A stretch of DNA of 51,808 nt from a virus. Position numbers and translations under genes: made by a program. The stretch is taken from positions 1-51,808 of IMG/VR virus record IMGVR_UViG_3300030107_003389; one strand, 5' to 3'. Shown piece after piece: positions 15,558-22,314 of this stretch (its first letter is position 1; every line of letters begins with the position of its first letter). The notes under the pieces were generated by a model that saw only the letters and a list, made by a program, of their open reading frames with translations, did no database searches and had not been told where the DNA came from.

Positions 15558-15817
15558 AAAAAGAGGGTAAAATCGTTATTGATATGAACGAAATTAAAGG
15601 ACAATGTTGGGTGCTCAGTTCAATTCTGAAAAGAGAACTAAGCAACTCAGACTTATCTCCTGAATATATAGACGAGTTATTCTCAAAGATAAACAATGTT
15701 GAGGAGCAAGATTTAGAGCCTTATCTAATCTACATATTTTTGAGAGAACTCGGAGATGCATACATGTTAGACAATTTAACCGACGAACAAATAAAATATA
15801 TCGAGGAGAGAAAATGA
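15530..15817 (+). CDS. Hypothetical helical protein
   Basis: Protein of 95 residues with Lys-rich start (VKKDIKAVKKEGK) and helical, Leu/Glu-rich body. ATG 15530 lies within the membrane-protein gene; ATG 15584 is a shorter alternative, and neither has a strong site. Family unknown. Confidence 0.55.
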   Translation: MVKKDIKAVKKEGKIVIDMNEIKGQCWVLSSILKRELSNSDLSPEYIDELFSKINNVEEQDLEPYLIYIFLRELGDAYMLDNLTDEQIKYIEERK

Positions 15818-15864
15818 TTGGCATTATAGTATTTGTAATTATTTTTCCATATTGTTTGATATGA
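15814..15864 (+). CDS. 16-residue hydrophobic peptide frame
   Basis: MIGIIVFVIIFPYCLI, coupled to the gene before by ATGA and to the zinc-finger gene after by overlap. Could be a membrane micro-peptide or only a coupling frame. Confidence 0.3.
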   Translation: MIGIIVFVIIFPYCLI

Positions 15865-16025
15865 AAAATAATAAAAATACTAATAAGAATTGGAAGTGCT
15901 CAACTTGTGGCATGGAAAATTGGAGCAAGGCAACTGAGTGTTATCAATGTGATATGTTAAACTTTTTTGGAGTTAGAAAAAATCAAAAAGGACATTTGAC
16001 GATGTCTAAGGAGAAAAAATTATGA
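15861..16025 (+). CDS. RanBP2-type zinc finger protein
   Basis: Protein of 54 residues. Residues 11-30 fit the RanBP2 zinc-finger pattern exactly: W11-x-C13-x2-C16-x3-N20-x6-C27-x2-C30. In other proteins this fold binds single-stranded RNA or ubiquitin. The rest is basic (VRKNQKGHLTMSKEKK). It would suit an RNA-binding regulator of the hairpin-rich early messages. Stop and next ATG overlap as ATGA. Confidence 0.7.
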   Translation: MKNNKNTNKNWKCSTCGMENWSKATECYQCDMLNFFGVRKNQKGHLTMSKEKKL

Positions 16026-16270
16026 GTGAAAAAGAGTATTTAGTAGACGGAGATTGGCTTAGCCCTGATGAATTTGCTTGTAGTTATTGTGGATGCACAA
16101 TAGAGGACAATGGTGGATATATGGCAGAAATACATGGCGACTGGGTATGTGCTACCGACGGAGATAATGCACAATGTTGGTGGGAGGTTATTCAAAACTA
16201 CATGTGTCAAGTCTTAGATGTGGATAGCATGGAAAAAGACGACGAAGTTAGGGATGCACAAGATGATTAA
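16022..16270 (+). CDS. Cys-rich small protein (zinc site)
   Basis: Protein of 82 residues, acidic, with CSYCGC near residue 20 and further Cys at about 43, 52 and 62, so probably one zinc site of treble-clef or ribbon type. Preceded by AAGGAGAAAAA. It belongs to a run of three zinc-knuckle genes. Function unknown. Confidence 0.6.
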   Translation: MSEKEYLVDGDWLSPDEFACSYCGCTIEDNGGYMAEIHGDWVCATDGDNAQCWWEVIQNYMCQVLDVDSMEKDDEVRDAQDD

Positions 16271-16517
16271 TGTCGAAACTGAATTAACCAAACAAGTGAA
16301 TAAATCAATAGAAAAGATTAAAGCAACTGAGTGGGTATGTGAAACATGTGGTTGTCCTGAAATACAACAACAATCATGGACATACATAAACTCGGATGAA
16401 TTAGCCGACTACATAGACGGATATTTTTATTGTGAGTGGTGCAATTCAGACGACATAGCAGTAATTGACAAAAAAGAATTTAACGAAGTTAAGGAGAAAA
16501 AAAACGATGAAAAATAA
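16263..16517 (+). CDS. Zinc-ribbon protein
   Basis: Protein of 84 residues with CETCGC and, after a strand-rich acidic insert, CEWCNSDD, the spacing of a zinc ribbon. ATG 16263 follows AGGG and overlaps the previous stop. The third zinc protein in a row, which suggests a local duplication or a shared RNA or protein-binding role. Confidence 0.6.
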   Translation: MINVETELTKQVNKSIEKIKATEWVCETCGCPEIQQQSWTYINSDELADYIDGYFYCEWCNSDDIAVIDKKEFNEVKEKKNDEK

Positions 16518-17466
16518 TGAACAACAAATTGGTGTTCTCAAAGGCGATTATCCTCATCCAATGGTAAACATGGATAAAGAGCACTTTGTGAAATATGCCG
16601 ATGCAATAATGAACATGAACGAGGATGAATATAACTCTAACTCTTGCGAACAAGAGAGAGAGTTTGAAAATCCTTATGCAACATATAAGTTAGTAGGCTC
16701 ACATGATTTGTGGGGAACTCATGCAGAAGTTAGGGTGCTCAAATGTAAGCAAAATCCTGATACATTTCTGAGTGATGAAAAGGCTCTACTTGTTAAGACA
16801 TTACTTAAAAGCGAGAGCACAAACGATGAGTGGAAATTTGGAACTATGGAGTGGTTTGATATTGCAAAGTTAATTGTAGAGGGTAAATTAGTAGAAACTC
16901 AACGAGATGTAGAGTGGAGTGTTTACGAGTTTAAAGGAGTTTTGCAGAAATGTATTTCTGAGGCAAAAGTTTCTCCTAAAAAGGCATATTACATGGTAAG
17001 CAGTCAATTATTTGAACTTTGTGATACGGCACAAAGGAATAATTTAAACTTTGACGAAGTTAGAGAGGTTGCTATAATGAGCACTAACGAGAAAAAAGAC
17101 GGAAAAGAACTAATTCAGAAATTAGTTAAGGACAAAGGCGAGGAATACATTGCATGGAAATACACGAGTAAGGATGAAACGATTAATCGCTTGTTAGAGG
17201 ATGTTTCTGAGATGTTCTGTGGCTCATCTACCGACGAGGTAGGTTTTATGCTTACATTTGTAGCAAGAGTGCTCGACAAAGTAAAGAGAGAGCAAGTGGA
17301 AAGTAGTCAAGATGAAAAGGAATTTAGAGCAAGAACAAAAGCGACTGGTGTGATAGAAATTATGTTCGCTCTCATGGAGGAAACAAAATCTCTCGACAAT
17401 AAAGTCGAAGAATTTATGACAATAACAAAAGGAGGAATAAATGGAAAAGACATCCCAAAAGCCTAA
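16507..17466 (+). CDS. Hypothetical protein, 319 residues
   Basis: Largest unknown of the early block. N-terminal alpha/beta part (HDLWGTHAEVRVLKCKQNP), then a long helical part with repeated Glu/Lys (LVKDKGEEYIAWKYTSKDE). No catalytic motif is visible. AAGGAGA lies upstream of ATG 16507, which overlaps the previous gene. Val-Leu pairs here are written GTG CTC, the region's over-used hexamer. Confidence 0.65.
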   Translation: MKNNEQQIGVLKGDYPHPMVNMDKEHFVKYADAIMNMNEDEYNSNSCEQEREFENPYATYKLVGSHDLWGTHAEVRVLKCKQNPDTFLSDEKALLVKTLLKSESTNDEWKFGTMEWFDIAKLIVEGKLVETQRDVEWSVYEFKGVLQKCISEAKVSPKKAYYMVSSQLFELCDTAQRNNLNFDEVREVAIMSTNEKKDGKELIQKLVKDKGEEYIAWKYTSKDETINRLLEDVSEMFCGSSTDEVGFMLTFVARVLDKVKREQVESSQDEKEFRARTKATGVIEIMFALMEETKSLDNKVEEFMTITKGGINGKDIPKA

Positions 17467-17779
17467 CGGAAAACTTATAGGCAAAGGTATGAAAACCATA
17501 AAAAGTAAAGGTTTTTCACAAGACGAGCAATTAGAGGCAAAAGAATTTGCTTTATCGTCTCGTGGACAACTTATTATGGCACAAGCACTAAGTGTAGCAA
17601 GTGCTATATTAAGAGATAAAGAGCCGTCAAATAGTGATGACATGGAATATATAGGGGAACGATTGTTCCAACCATACTGGATGATATATAGCAGTCAAGA
17701 CTATTTAGATGCTCAGGAGCAAGTTATTAAACTTGCTCAAACTGAAAATCAAAACCTAACCATTGATAAGGAGGATTAG
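17441..17779 (+). CDS. Hypothetical protein
   Basis: Protein of 112 residues; basic start (KPNGKLIGKGMKTIKSKGF), then helices (LIMAQALSVASAILRD, YIGERLFQPYWMIYSSQDYL). Strong AAAGGAGGAATAA site inside the preceding gene. Family not recognised. Confidence 0.65.
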   Translation: MEKTSQKPNGKLIGKGMKTIKSKGFSQDEQLEAKEFALSSRGQLIMAQALSVASAILRDKEPSNSDDMEYIGERLFQPYWMIYSSQDYLDAQEQVIKLAQTENQNLTIDKED

Positions 17780-17780
17780 G

Positions 17781-18389
17781 ATGAAAAAGAAAGATAGATT
17801 AACCAAATTGAGTGATTGGTATAGAAATAGAAAGCCTATGTATACACAATCTCATCAACCTATGTCTATGGATGTATTCGAGTATTTATTAACACATAAA
17901 TACATTACTGAAATATCTTTTAAAAAGAATTTTGGTAAAAAAGGTAATACTTCGCTTGTTAATTGCATACAACAATTAAGAAACTCAGGTGCAGAAATCA
18001 CTTCTACGAAGTATCGTCAAGGTGGAAAAATGCACTATGCTCTTAGAAATAGACATCAATTAGCAAAAGTCTTGGGAGTTAATATCGATACTTTAAAATT
18101 AGCCCTTGCAAATGCTCAAATAAGTGCTCAGACACTTGGTAGTAGCACTACCATTACGACACAACCTGTGCAATATCACAAGGCTACGAAGTTTGAAATG
18201 GTAGAGACTGATGCAAGAGATAGTAATGTAGAAGTTCCCGTGTATTATTTCATGGATGATATGAATAAAGTCGTTCTTGATAGAGCCCTTATGTGTAAAG
18301 AGTTTAATGAAAAATTAGACGATTTAGAACAAGGATTTGAGGATGCATGGAACGATAAGCAAAAGGACTATGCAGATGATAATAGATAA
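17781..18389 (+). CDS. Winged-helix DNA-binding protein (probable regulator)
   Basis: Protein of 202 residues. Residues about 25-85 form a plausible winged helix: MDVFEYLLTHKYITEISF, a recognition-helix segment NTSLVNCIQQLRNSGAEI and a wing STKYRQGGKMHYAL. The C-terminal half is acidic and may bind a partner. It ends just before the non-coding gap and the second early promoter, so it is the best candidate for the protein that reads the GTTAG/CTAAC palindromes. ATG 17781 follows AAGGAGGATTAGG. Confidence 0.65.
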   Translation: MKKKDRLTKLSDWYRNRKPMYTQSHQPMSMDVFEYLLTHKYITEISFKKNFGKKGNTSLVNCIQQLRNSGAEITSTKYRQGGKMHYALRNRHQLAKVLGVNIDTLKLALANAQISAQTLGSSTTITTQPVQYHKATKFEMVETDARDSNVEVPVYYFMDDMNKVVLDRALMCKEFNEKLDDLEQGFEDAWNDKQKDYADDNR

Positions 18390-18711
18390 GAAAGGAGGTA
18401 TTTCCTATGAGCCCGTAAACACACTAAAAGTGTGTAATCGGAACGATAGGAGTTCTGAGTATTGTTTACATTAAACATGTATTAATTCAACTTGCCTATG
18501 GGCATTAAATATGTTGTCGTGCCTAACTTAATGGATAGTGGGCATGGGATGTGCACAATCGGTTAGTGTATGTGTAAATAATGCACGGAAACTCGCCGAT
18601 TGCACACTTAAAACAAAAAAATAAAAGTGTTGAGTTTAAAGCAAATTTATTAGTATATTGTTTTAGAGAGACATTTTTATTGTAAGTTTAACAATAAGTG
18701 AGGTTGCAGAT
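18390..18711 (+). other. 322-base non-coding gap with stems
   Basis: No gene seen. A very strong SD (AAAGGAGG) at 18390 leads only to ATG AGC CCG TAA. Stems: ACACAC-TAAAA-GTGTGT (18418-18434); TGCC/GGCA around 18493; CAATCGG/CCGATTG with flanking TGTG/CACA closing 18549-18605; and TTATTGT-AAGTTTA-ACAATAA (18676-18696) just before the SD of the next gene. The pairing and lack of frames suggest a structured RNA. I found no T-loop, so it is not a tRNA. Confidence 0.55.
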
Positions 18712-18912
18712 ATGCTTGATTTAAAAATTACTGATAAAATAAGTAGTGGTAAATTAAAAGAATTTACTTTTGTGCTCAGAAATAAAAGAGCACTTCAAGG
18801 GTTTATCACAAAACAATTTGTTGCTAAAAATAAGCAACAAGCAATTACTATGTTGCAACAAAATTGCGACTTAGTTTATGACGAAAAAAATGGAGATAAA
18901 TTAATTTCTTAA
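18712..18912 (+). CDS. Small basic hypothetical protein
   Basis: Protein of 66 residues, basic, with a beta-like middle (LKEFTFVLRNKRALQGFITK) and a helix (NKQQAITMLQQNC). GAGGTTGCAG lies before the ATG and a 7-bp hairpin just upstream of that. Family not recognised. Confidence 0.55.
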   Translation: MLDLKITDKISSGKLKEFTFVLRNKRALQGFITKQFVAKNKQQAITMLQQNCDLVYDEKNGDKLIS

Positions 18913-18921
18913 TTTTTTTTC

Positions 18922-18950
18922 TTGACTTTCGCTAACAAACTAATTAAACT
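18922..18950 (+). promoter_or_regulatory. Second sigma70-like early promoter
   Basis: TTGACT (18922-18927), 17 bases, TAAACT (18945-18950), preceded by a T-tract. Same spacing and near-identical boxes as 8101-8129. A 17-bp palindrome sits at the expected start point (about 18957). It should drive the small RNA candidate and the recombination-replication genes. Confidence 0.65.
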
Positions 18951-18955
18951 AACAT

Positions 18956-18972
18956 ATAGTTAGTCTAACTAT
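18956..18972. promoter_or_regulatory. Operator-like palindrome at promoter 2
   Basis: ATAGTTAG-T-CTAACTAT, perfect 8-bp arms. The inner 15 bases are identical to 8156-8170. ATCTAA-C-TTAGAT (18971-18983) follows directly. In reverse orientation 18972-18928 also resembles 8155-8194, ending in GTTAGCGAAA. Confidence 0.62.
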
Positions 18973-19112
18973 CTAACTTAGATAACTATACTTTTTTTAC
19001 CTTTATTCGAGTAAAAAGGCAAGGTTTTTAATTTTCCCTGAATTAGTTAGTTCTCATCAATTCATGTTATGCTATCAGGGTTTTCATGTTTTCCTTGCCT
19101 TTTTCTTTTTTA
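18957..19112 (+). ncRNA. Candidate phage small RNA of about 155 nt
   Basis: It would run from the predicted start of promoter 2 to a terminator-like end. AAAAAGGCAAGG (19013-19024) pairs perfectly with CCTTGCCTTTTT (19093-19104), followed by C and six T. Inside, CCCTGA (19036-19041) pairs with TCAGGG (19075-19080), in competition with TGAATT/AATTCA. No frame of note lies within. It could equally be an attenuator controlling read-through into the nuclease gene. Confidence 0.45.
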
Positions 19113-19137
19113 ATCCTTATATTCCCTTATAACATGT

Positions 19138-19269
19138 CAGGTAGTGATACAATTACTTAAACATTTAATAGCACTTAAAAGGAGTGTTGCAGGTTTGTAA
19201 ATCCTGTTTACCTTTGTTGTTAATATTTAAGCAAATACAAAATTGGTTTGGCTACCTTATCGCTACCTG
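19138..19269 (+). promoter_or_regulatory. Multi-stem leader before the nuclease gene (riboswitch-like)
   Basis: A 12-bp closing stem (CAGGTAGTGATA at 19138-19149 with TATCGCTACCTG at 19258-19269, one G-U pair) encloses further pairing. CTTAAA/TTTAAG, CACT/AGTG near 19171-19185 and CAGG/CCTG around a 9-base loop near 19190-19206 are visible. It ends about nine bases before AAGGAGA and ATG 19289. The form is like a cis-regulatory RNA. I do not recognise a known class. Confidence 0.5.
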
Positions 19270-19288
19270 ATTTAATTAAGGAGAATAT

Positions 19289-20158
19289 ATGTCGGCGATA
19301 GGTTTTATATGTCCTGATAATCAAGAAATACAATTTAAAGATTGCTTTAATAAATGTCGCATGTCCGAGAGATGCATGTCTATTGCGACATTAAAAGCGA
19401 TGTCTGAGCAACGACCACCTAATCGCCCTCCCTCAACAACTGAACTCTTGTCTGGAACATGCGAGAGTTATCTCAAAAGAACACAAGAATATTTTATCAA
19501 CCCTCAGGATAGAGCATTTGCTCTTATGGGAACAATTCATCATCTACAATTAGAAAACCAAGATGTTGGAGACAATGTTTTACAAGAGGAAAATCTACAA
19601 GGTTTAGATATTACTGGAATTTTAGACTTTTACGACAAAGAAAGCCAAACATTAATCGATTATAAAAACACGGGAAGTTTTAAAGCCTCAAAAGTGCTCG
19701 GATTAAAAAATAGATTAGTTCCATGTCCATTAAGAACGAAATACAAGAAATCAGGAAAGTGGGGGAAAGCAGGAACAATCAAAAAAGTGAAAGAGCACTA
19801 TCAAGACGAAAATTCTAAGGATTTCGGAGATTGGTTATATCAAGTAAACATGTATCGTTATATGCTTGAATTAAAAGGATATAAAGTAAAACACATGAAA
19901 CTACAAATGAATATCAGGGATGCAGGAACATACTCCTGTAAAGATAGGGGAATAACACGAAATATTTACTTTGTCGATATTCCTTTCCTTGACAATGATA
20001 TAATTATTCCGTATTTTCTTGAAAAGAGAGATAGACTTTTACAACATCTTGAAGATGAAACTACTCCTCCAAAATGCTCAGACGAGGAAACTTGGGAGGG
20101 TAAAAAATGTGAAAGTTATTGCGAAGTAAGAGGTTTATGCCCACACATAAACAAGTAA
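19289..20158 (+). CDS. Cas4/RecB-like PD-(D/E)XK exonuclease with Fe-S type cysteines
   Basis: Protein of 289 residues. Nuclease core: GTIHH (81-85), ILDF with Asp113, then IDYKN with Asp124 and Lys126. Cysteines sit at both ends (C8, C19, C23, C29 and a C-terminal cluster ending in CEVRGLC), an arrangement like the iron-sulphur cluster that staples Cas4/AddB nucleases. It probably resects DNA ends for the annealing protein encoded next. It opens the recombination module behind AAGGAGA. No Cas genes are present. Confidence 0.82.
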   Translation: MSAIGFICPDNQEIQFKDCFNKCRMSERCMSIATLKAMSEQRPPNRPPSTTELLSGTCESYLKRTQEYFINPQDRAFALMGTIHHLQLENQDVGDNVLQEENLQGLDITGILDFYDKESQTLIDYKNTGSFKASKVLGLKNRLVPCPLRTKYKKSGKWGKAGTIKKVKEHYQDENSKDFGDWLYQVNMYRYMLELKGYKVKHMKLQMNIRDAGTYSCKDRGITRNIYFVDIPFLDNDIIIPYFLEKRDRLLQHLEDETTPPKCSDEETWEGKKCESYCEVRGLCPHINK

Positions 20159-20183
20159 GTTAATTAAATAGTAAGGAGTTGTT

Positions 20184-20864
20184 ATGGCAACCAATGTTAA
20201 GAAAAAAACAAAGAGTGTTTTTGAAACACTAAACAAAATCAATGTAAATGAGTTCACGGAAAAGAAAGGTAGATTTACTTACTTATCTTGGAGTGATGCA
20301 ATCACGGAAGTTCTTAAAGTTTATCCTGATACTACATGGGATGTTCACGAATTTTCCAATGGAGAAAATTTTGGCTCTCAACCTTATATGAGCACGGAGG
20401 CTGGATGTTTTGTTAAAGTTTCAGTATCAATCGAAAACATTACAAGAACACAAATTCATCCTGTTCTTGACAATAGAAATCAACCTGTATTAAGTCCAAA
20501 TGCATTTCAAATTAACACATCTATATTAAGATGTTTAACTAAATGTTTATCTTTATTTGGCTTAGGATTATACATTTATAGGGGAGAGGATTTACCTGAG
20601 GAGGAAAAGCCTAATACTATATCTGATGCTCAATATAAGATGATATTGGATTTAACGAAAAGCAAGGGTGCAAATTTTCATAAATCTTTACAAAAAGCAA
20701 TCAAAGACAAAAAGATAAATACAAATAACTTTGATAATTATGTAGATAAAATTAAAGAAAGTATTGAACTTGAAAAGAAAGAACTCGAAAAAAAGCAAGT
20801 CAAAGAAAAGAATATCGAGTTGCAAAATAAAGACTATAATGATAAAGTTAAGGAGAAAAAATGA
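20184..20864 (+). CDS. Single-strand annealing protein, DUF1071 family
   Basis: Protein of 226 residues. VFETLNKINVNEFTEKKGRF, YLSWSDAITEVLKVYPD, and LRCLTKCLSLFGLGLYIYRG with GEDLP are hallmarks of DUF1071 recombinases, Rad52-like proteins that anneal single strands. The C-terminal 70 residues are a Lys/Glu-rich helix. Paired with the nuclease upstream and the SSB-like protein downstream, as in other phage recombination modules. Confidence 0.9.
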   Translation: MATNVKKKTKSVFETLNKINVNEFTEKKGRFTYLSWSDAITEVLKVYPDTTWDVHEFSNGENFGSQPYMSTEAGCFVKVSVSIENITRTQIHPVLDNRNQPVLSPNAFQINTSILRCLTKCLSLFGLGLYIYRGEDLPEEEKPNTISDAQYKMILDLTKSKGANFHKSLQKAIKDKKINTNNFDNYVDKIKESIELEKKELEKKQVKEKNIELQNKDYNDKVKEKK

Positions 20865-21061
20865 GTAGAGAAGATGTCTTTAAGATGATGACACAAGAGC
20901 AACATGATGACTACACGAGAGAGTTGGAAGATAAAATAGAGGCTCGTGAAAAAGAATATATAACAATTAAAGTAAAAAAAGATAACTATAATTCTTTGAT
21001 GAAAGAAATGTTAAAACAATTTAGAGAATTACAATACAATGTAAAAGTGGAGGAAAAATGA
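20861..21061 (+). CDS. Small coiled-coil protein
   Basis: Protein of 66 residues, charged helices (DDYTRELEDKIEAREKEY), ATGA-type overlaps at both ends (AAGGAGAAAAA upstream). Probably an accessory of the recombination genes; family unknown. Confidence 0.6.
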   Translation: MSREDVFKMMTQEQHDDYTRELEDKIEAREKEYITIKVKKDNYNSLMKEMLKQFRELQYNVKVEEK

Positions 21062-21573
21062 ACGATACATTAGAAAGTGCTTTAGACGAAGTATTCGGAG
21101 AGGATGCATGGTTTGAGCCAAGCGAAAGTAAAGGCTCAAGTATTCCTGAGGGAGAATATGATGCTAAGGTAGTTGATTTAGTAGTAAAAGAAGATATAGT
21201 AATTAGTGGTAAATTTTTAGCCGATATTTATGAGCCTGTTTTTCAAATTCAGGGCAAAGAAGTAAGGCATAAAGGTTTGTTTAGGTTTAAAAAACCTGAC
21301 CCTGCTAAATATCCAAATTTACAAAGTGATATGGGCTCAAACTCAAACTACTACAAGTTTTGTGATATGTTAAAGATAGCACAAAATAAAGACGGAAAAT
21401 TATTTCTACCTCAGTTAGACTTAGACACTTTAAAACAATATCAATATAAAGTTGTTGTTGTTATAGAAAGTTGGACTGGTAGAGAGGGAAATGAAATGAG
21501 AACTCCTCGTGTTAAGTTTGTGAATAGTGCTCAATTAGAAGTAAATAGCAACGAAGAAGAATTACCATTTTAA
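21058..21573 (+). CDS. SSB-like single-stranded DNA-binding protein
   Basis: Protein of 171 residues, beta-rich (GEYDAKVVDLVVKEDIVI, YQYKVVVVIESWTGREGN) with an acidic start and the C-terminus NEEELPF, which looks like the acidic tip by which SSBs recruit partners. The layout resembles DUF669-type phage proteins. It would coat single strands for the annealing protein. GGAGG lies before the ATG, which overlaps the previous stop. Confidence 0.75.
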   Translation: MNDTLESALDEVFGEDAWFEPSESKGSSIPEGEYDAKVVDLVVKEDIVISGKFLADIYEPVFQIQGKEVRHKGLFRFKKPDPAKYPNLQSDMGSNSNYYKFCDMLKIAQNKDGKLFLPQLDLDTLKQYQYKVVVVIESWTGREGNEMRTPRVKFVNSAQLEVNSNEEELPF

Positions 21574-21643
21574 TATAGATTAAACGAAAATTAAACAACT
21601 CATATATTAATATAATCATTTGTTTAGTCTGTGTTTATGGTGT

Positions 21644-21679
21644 GAGCAAGGTTAGGTTTCTCTATTCCTAACTTTGCTC
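21644..21679 (+). other. 13-bp hairpin upstream of an SD
   Basis: GAGCAAGGTTAGG pairs with CCTAACTTTGCTC (one G-U) around a 10-base loop. It ends five bases before AAGGAAAG and the next gene. There is no U-tract after it, so a 5' stabiliser or processing signal is as likely as a terminator. A TATAAT at 21611-21616 could be a weak promoter, but no -35 is seen. Confidence 0.65.
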
Positions 21680-21696
21680 TAATTAAGGAAAGTTTT

Positions 21697-21900
21697 ATGA
21701 AAGATAAAAAATTAGTTTACGATAAGAATAGAAATCCAAAATATATACCAACATCTCCTGTTGTCCACGACAAAAAATGGAGAAAGGAAACATCTGAGCA
21801 CTTCCGAAAAAAACATGGTGCTTGGTGGATTTTTGCAGGGATTAGAGGCTCGGCAAAAAGAACTTGGATTGACCAATATAGAAAGAAAGCAAGAGGTTAA
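21697..21900 (+). CDS. Small basic hypothetical protein
   Basis: Protein of 67 residues, strongly basic (Lys, Arg, Trp rich: FRKKHGAWWIFAGIRGSAKR). Probably binds nucleic acid. Family not recognised. The strong hairpin lies just upstream. Confidence 0.6.
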   Translation: MKDKKLVYDKNRNPKYIPTSPVVHDKKWRKETSEHFRKKHGAWWIFAGIRGSAKRTWIDQYRKKARG

Positions 21901-21901
21901 A

Positions 21902-22117
21902 ATGAAAAAATGGATGAAAAAATCTGCACAGGATTTAGAGAAATTCCTTGAAGATAAATTAGAAAACTATGTAGGAGAAATGTTTTGGCTACAAAATGTA
22001 GGTAAAATATATCTTACGGAAAATGGCGATATTGACGAAATAACTATGCAAGGAGAATTTAACGAAGAAATTGATATAGTTAAAGAGTGGATAGATGATT
22101 GGAAAAAAGATGAGTAA
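21902..22117 (+). CDS. Small acidic protein
   Basis: Protein of 71 residues with basic start (KKWMKKSAQDLEKFL) and an acidic end (EIDIVKEWIDDWKKDE). It starts one base after the previous stop with AGAGG upstream. A longer frame from 21761 is out of phase with the gene there and not credible. Confidence 0.6.
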   Translation: MKKWMKKSAQDLEKFLEDKLENYVGEMFWLQNVGKIYLTENGDIDEITMQGEFNEEIDIVKEWIDDWKKDE

Positions 22118-22313
22118 AAAAGGAAAAGAATATTCAGATAAAGAAGTAAATTCAATGATATTATATCTTAGAATTAATCGTGTAGCCGAAATGCAATACA
22201 TTGACGATAGTTCAGATAAGTTTCATGATTTTATTAGCCATAAAAAACTAACAAGAGAAGAAGTTATAGACTTAGCACTTGATTATAAATGGCATAAAAG
22301 TTGGAATACATAA
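22110..22313 (+). CDS. Small hypothetical protein
   Basis: Protein of 67 residues, helical (NSMILYLRINRVAEMQYID, LTREEVIDLALDYKWHKSW). ATG 22110 overlaps the previous stop by eight bases. Family not recognised. Confidence 0.5.
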   Translation: MSKKGKEYSDKEVNSMILYLRINRVAEMQYIDDSSDKFHDFISHKKLTREEVIDLALDYKWHKSWNT

Positions 22314-22314
22314 A

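Noticed and set aside
18390-18711. tRNA or tmRNA gene
   Set aside because: No T-loop text, no acceptor stem with CCA, and stems do not make a cloverleaf.
19289-20158. Cas4 as part of a CRISPR system
   Set aside because: No other cas gene or array; neighbours are phage recombination genes.
21598-21616. Promoter at 21611 (exact TATAAT)
   Set aside because: No acceptable -35 box at 16-18 bases; such text is frequent in AT-rich gaps.
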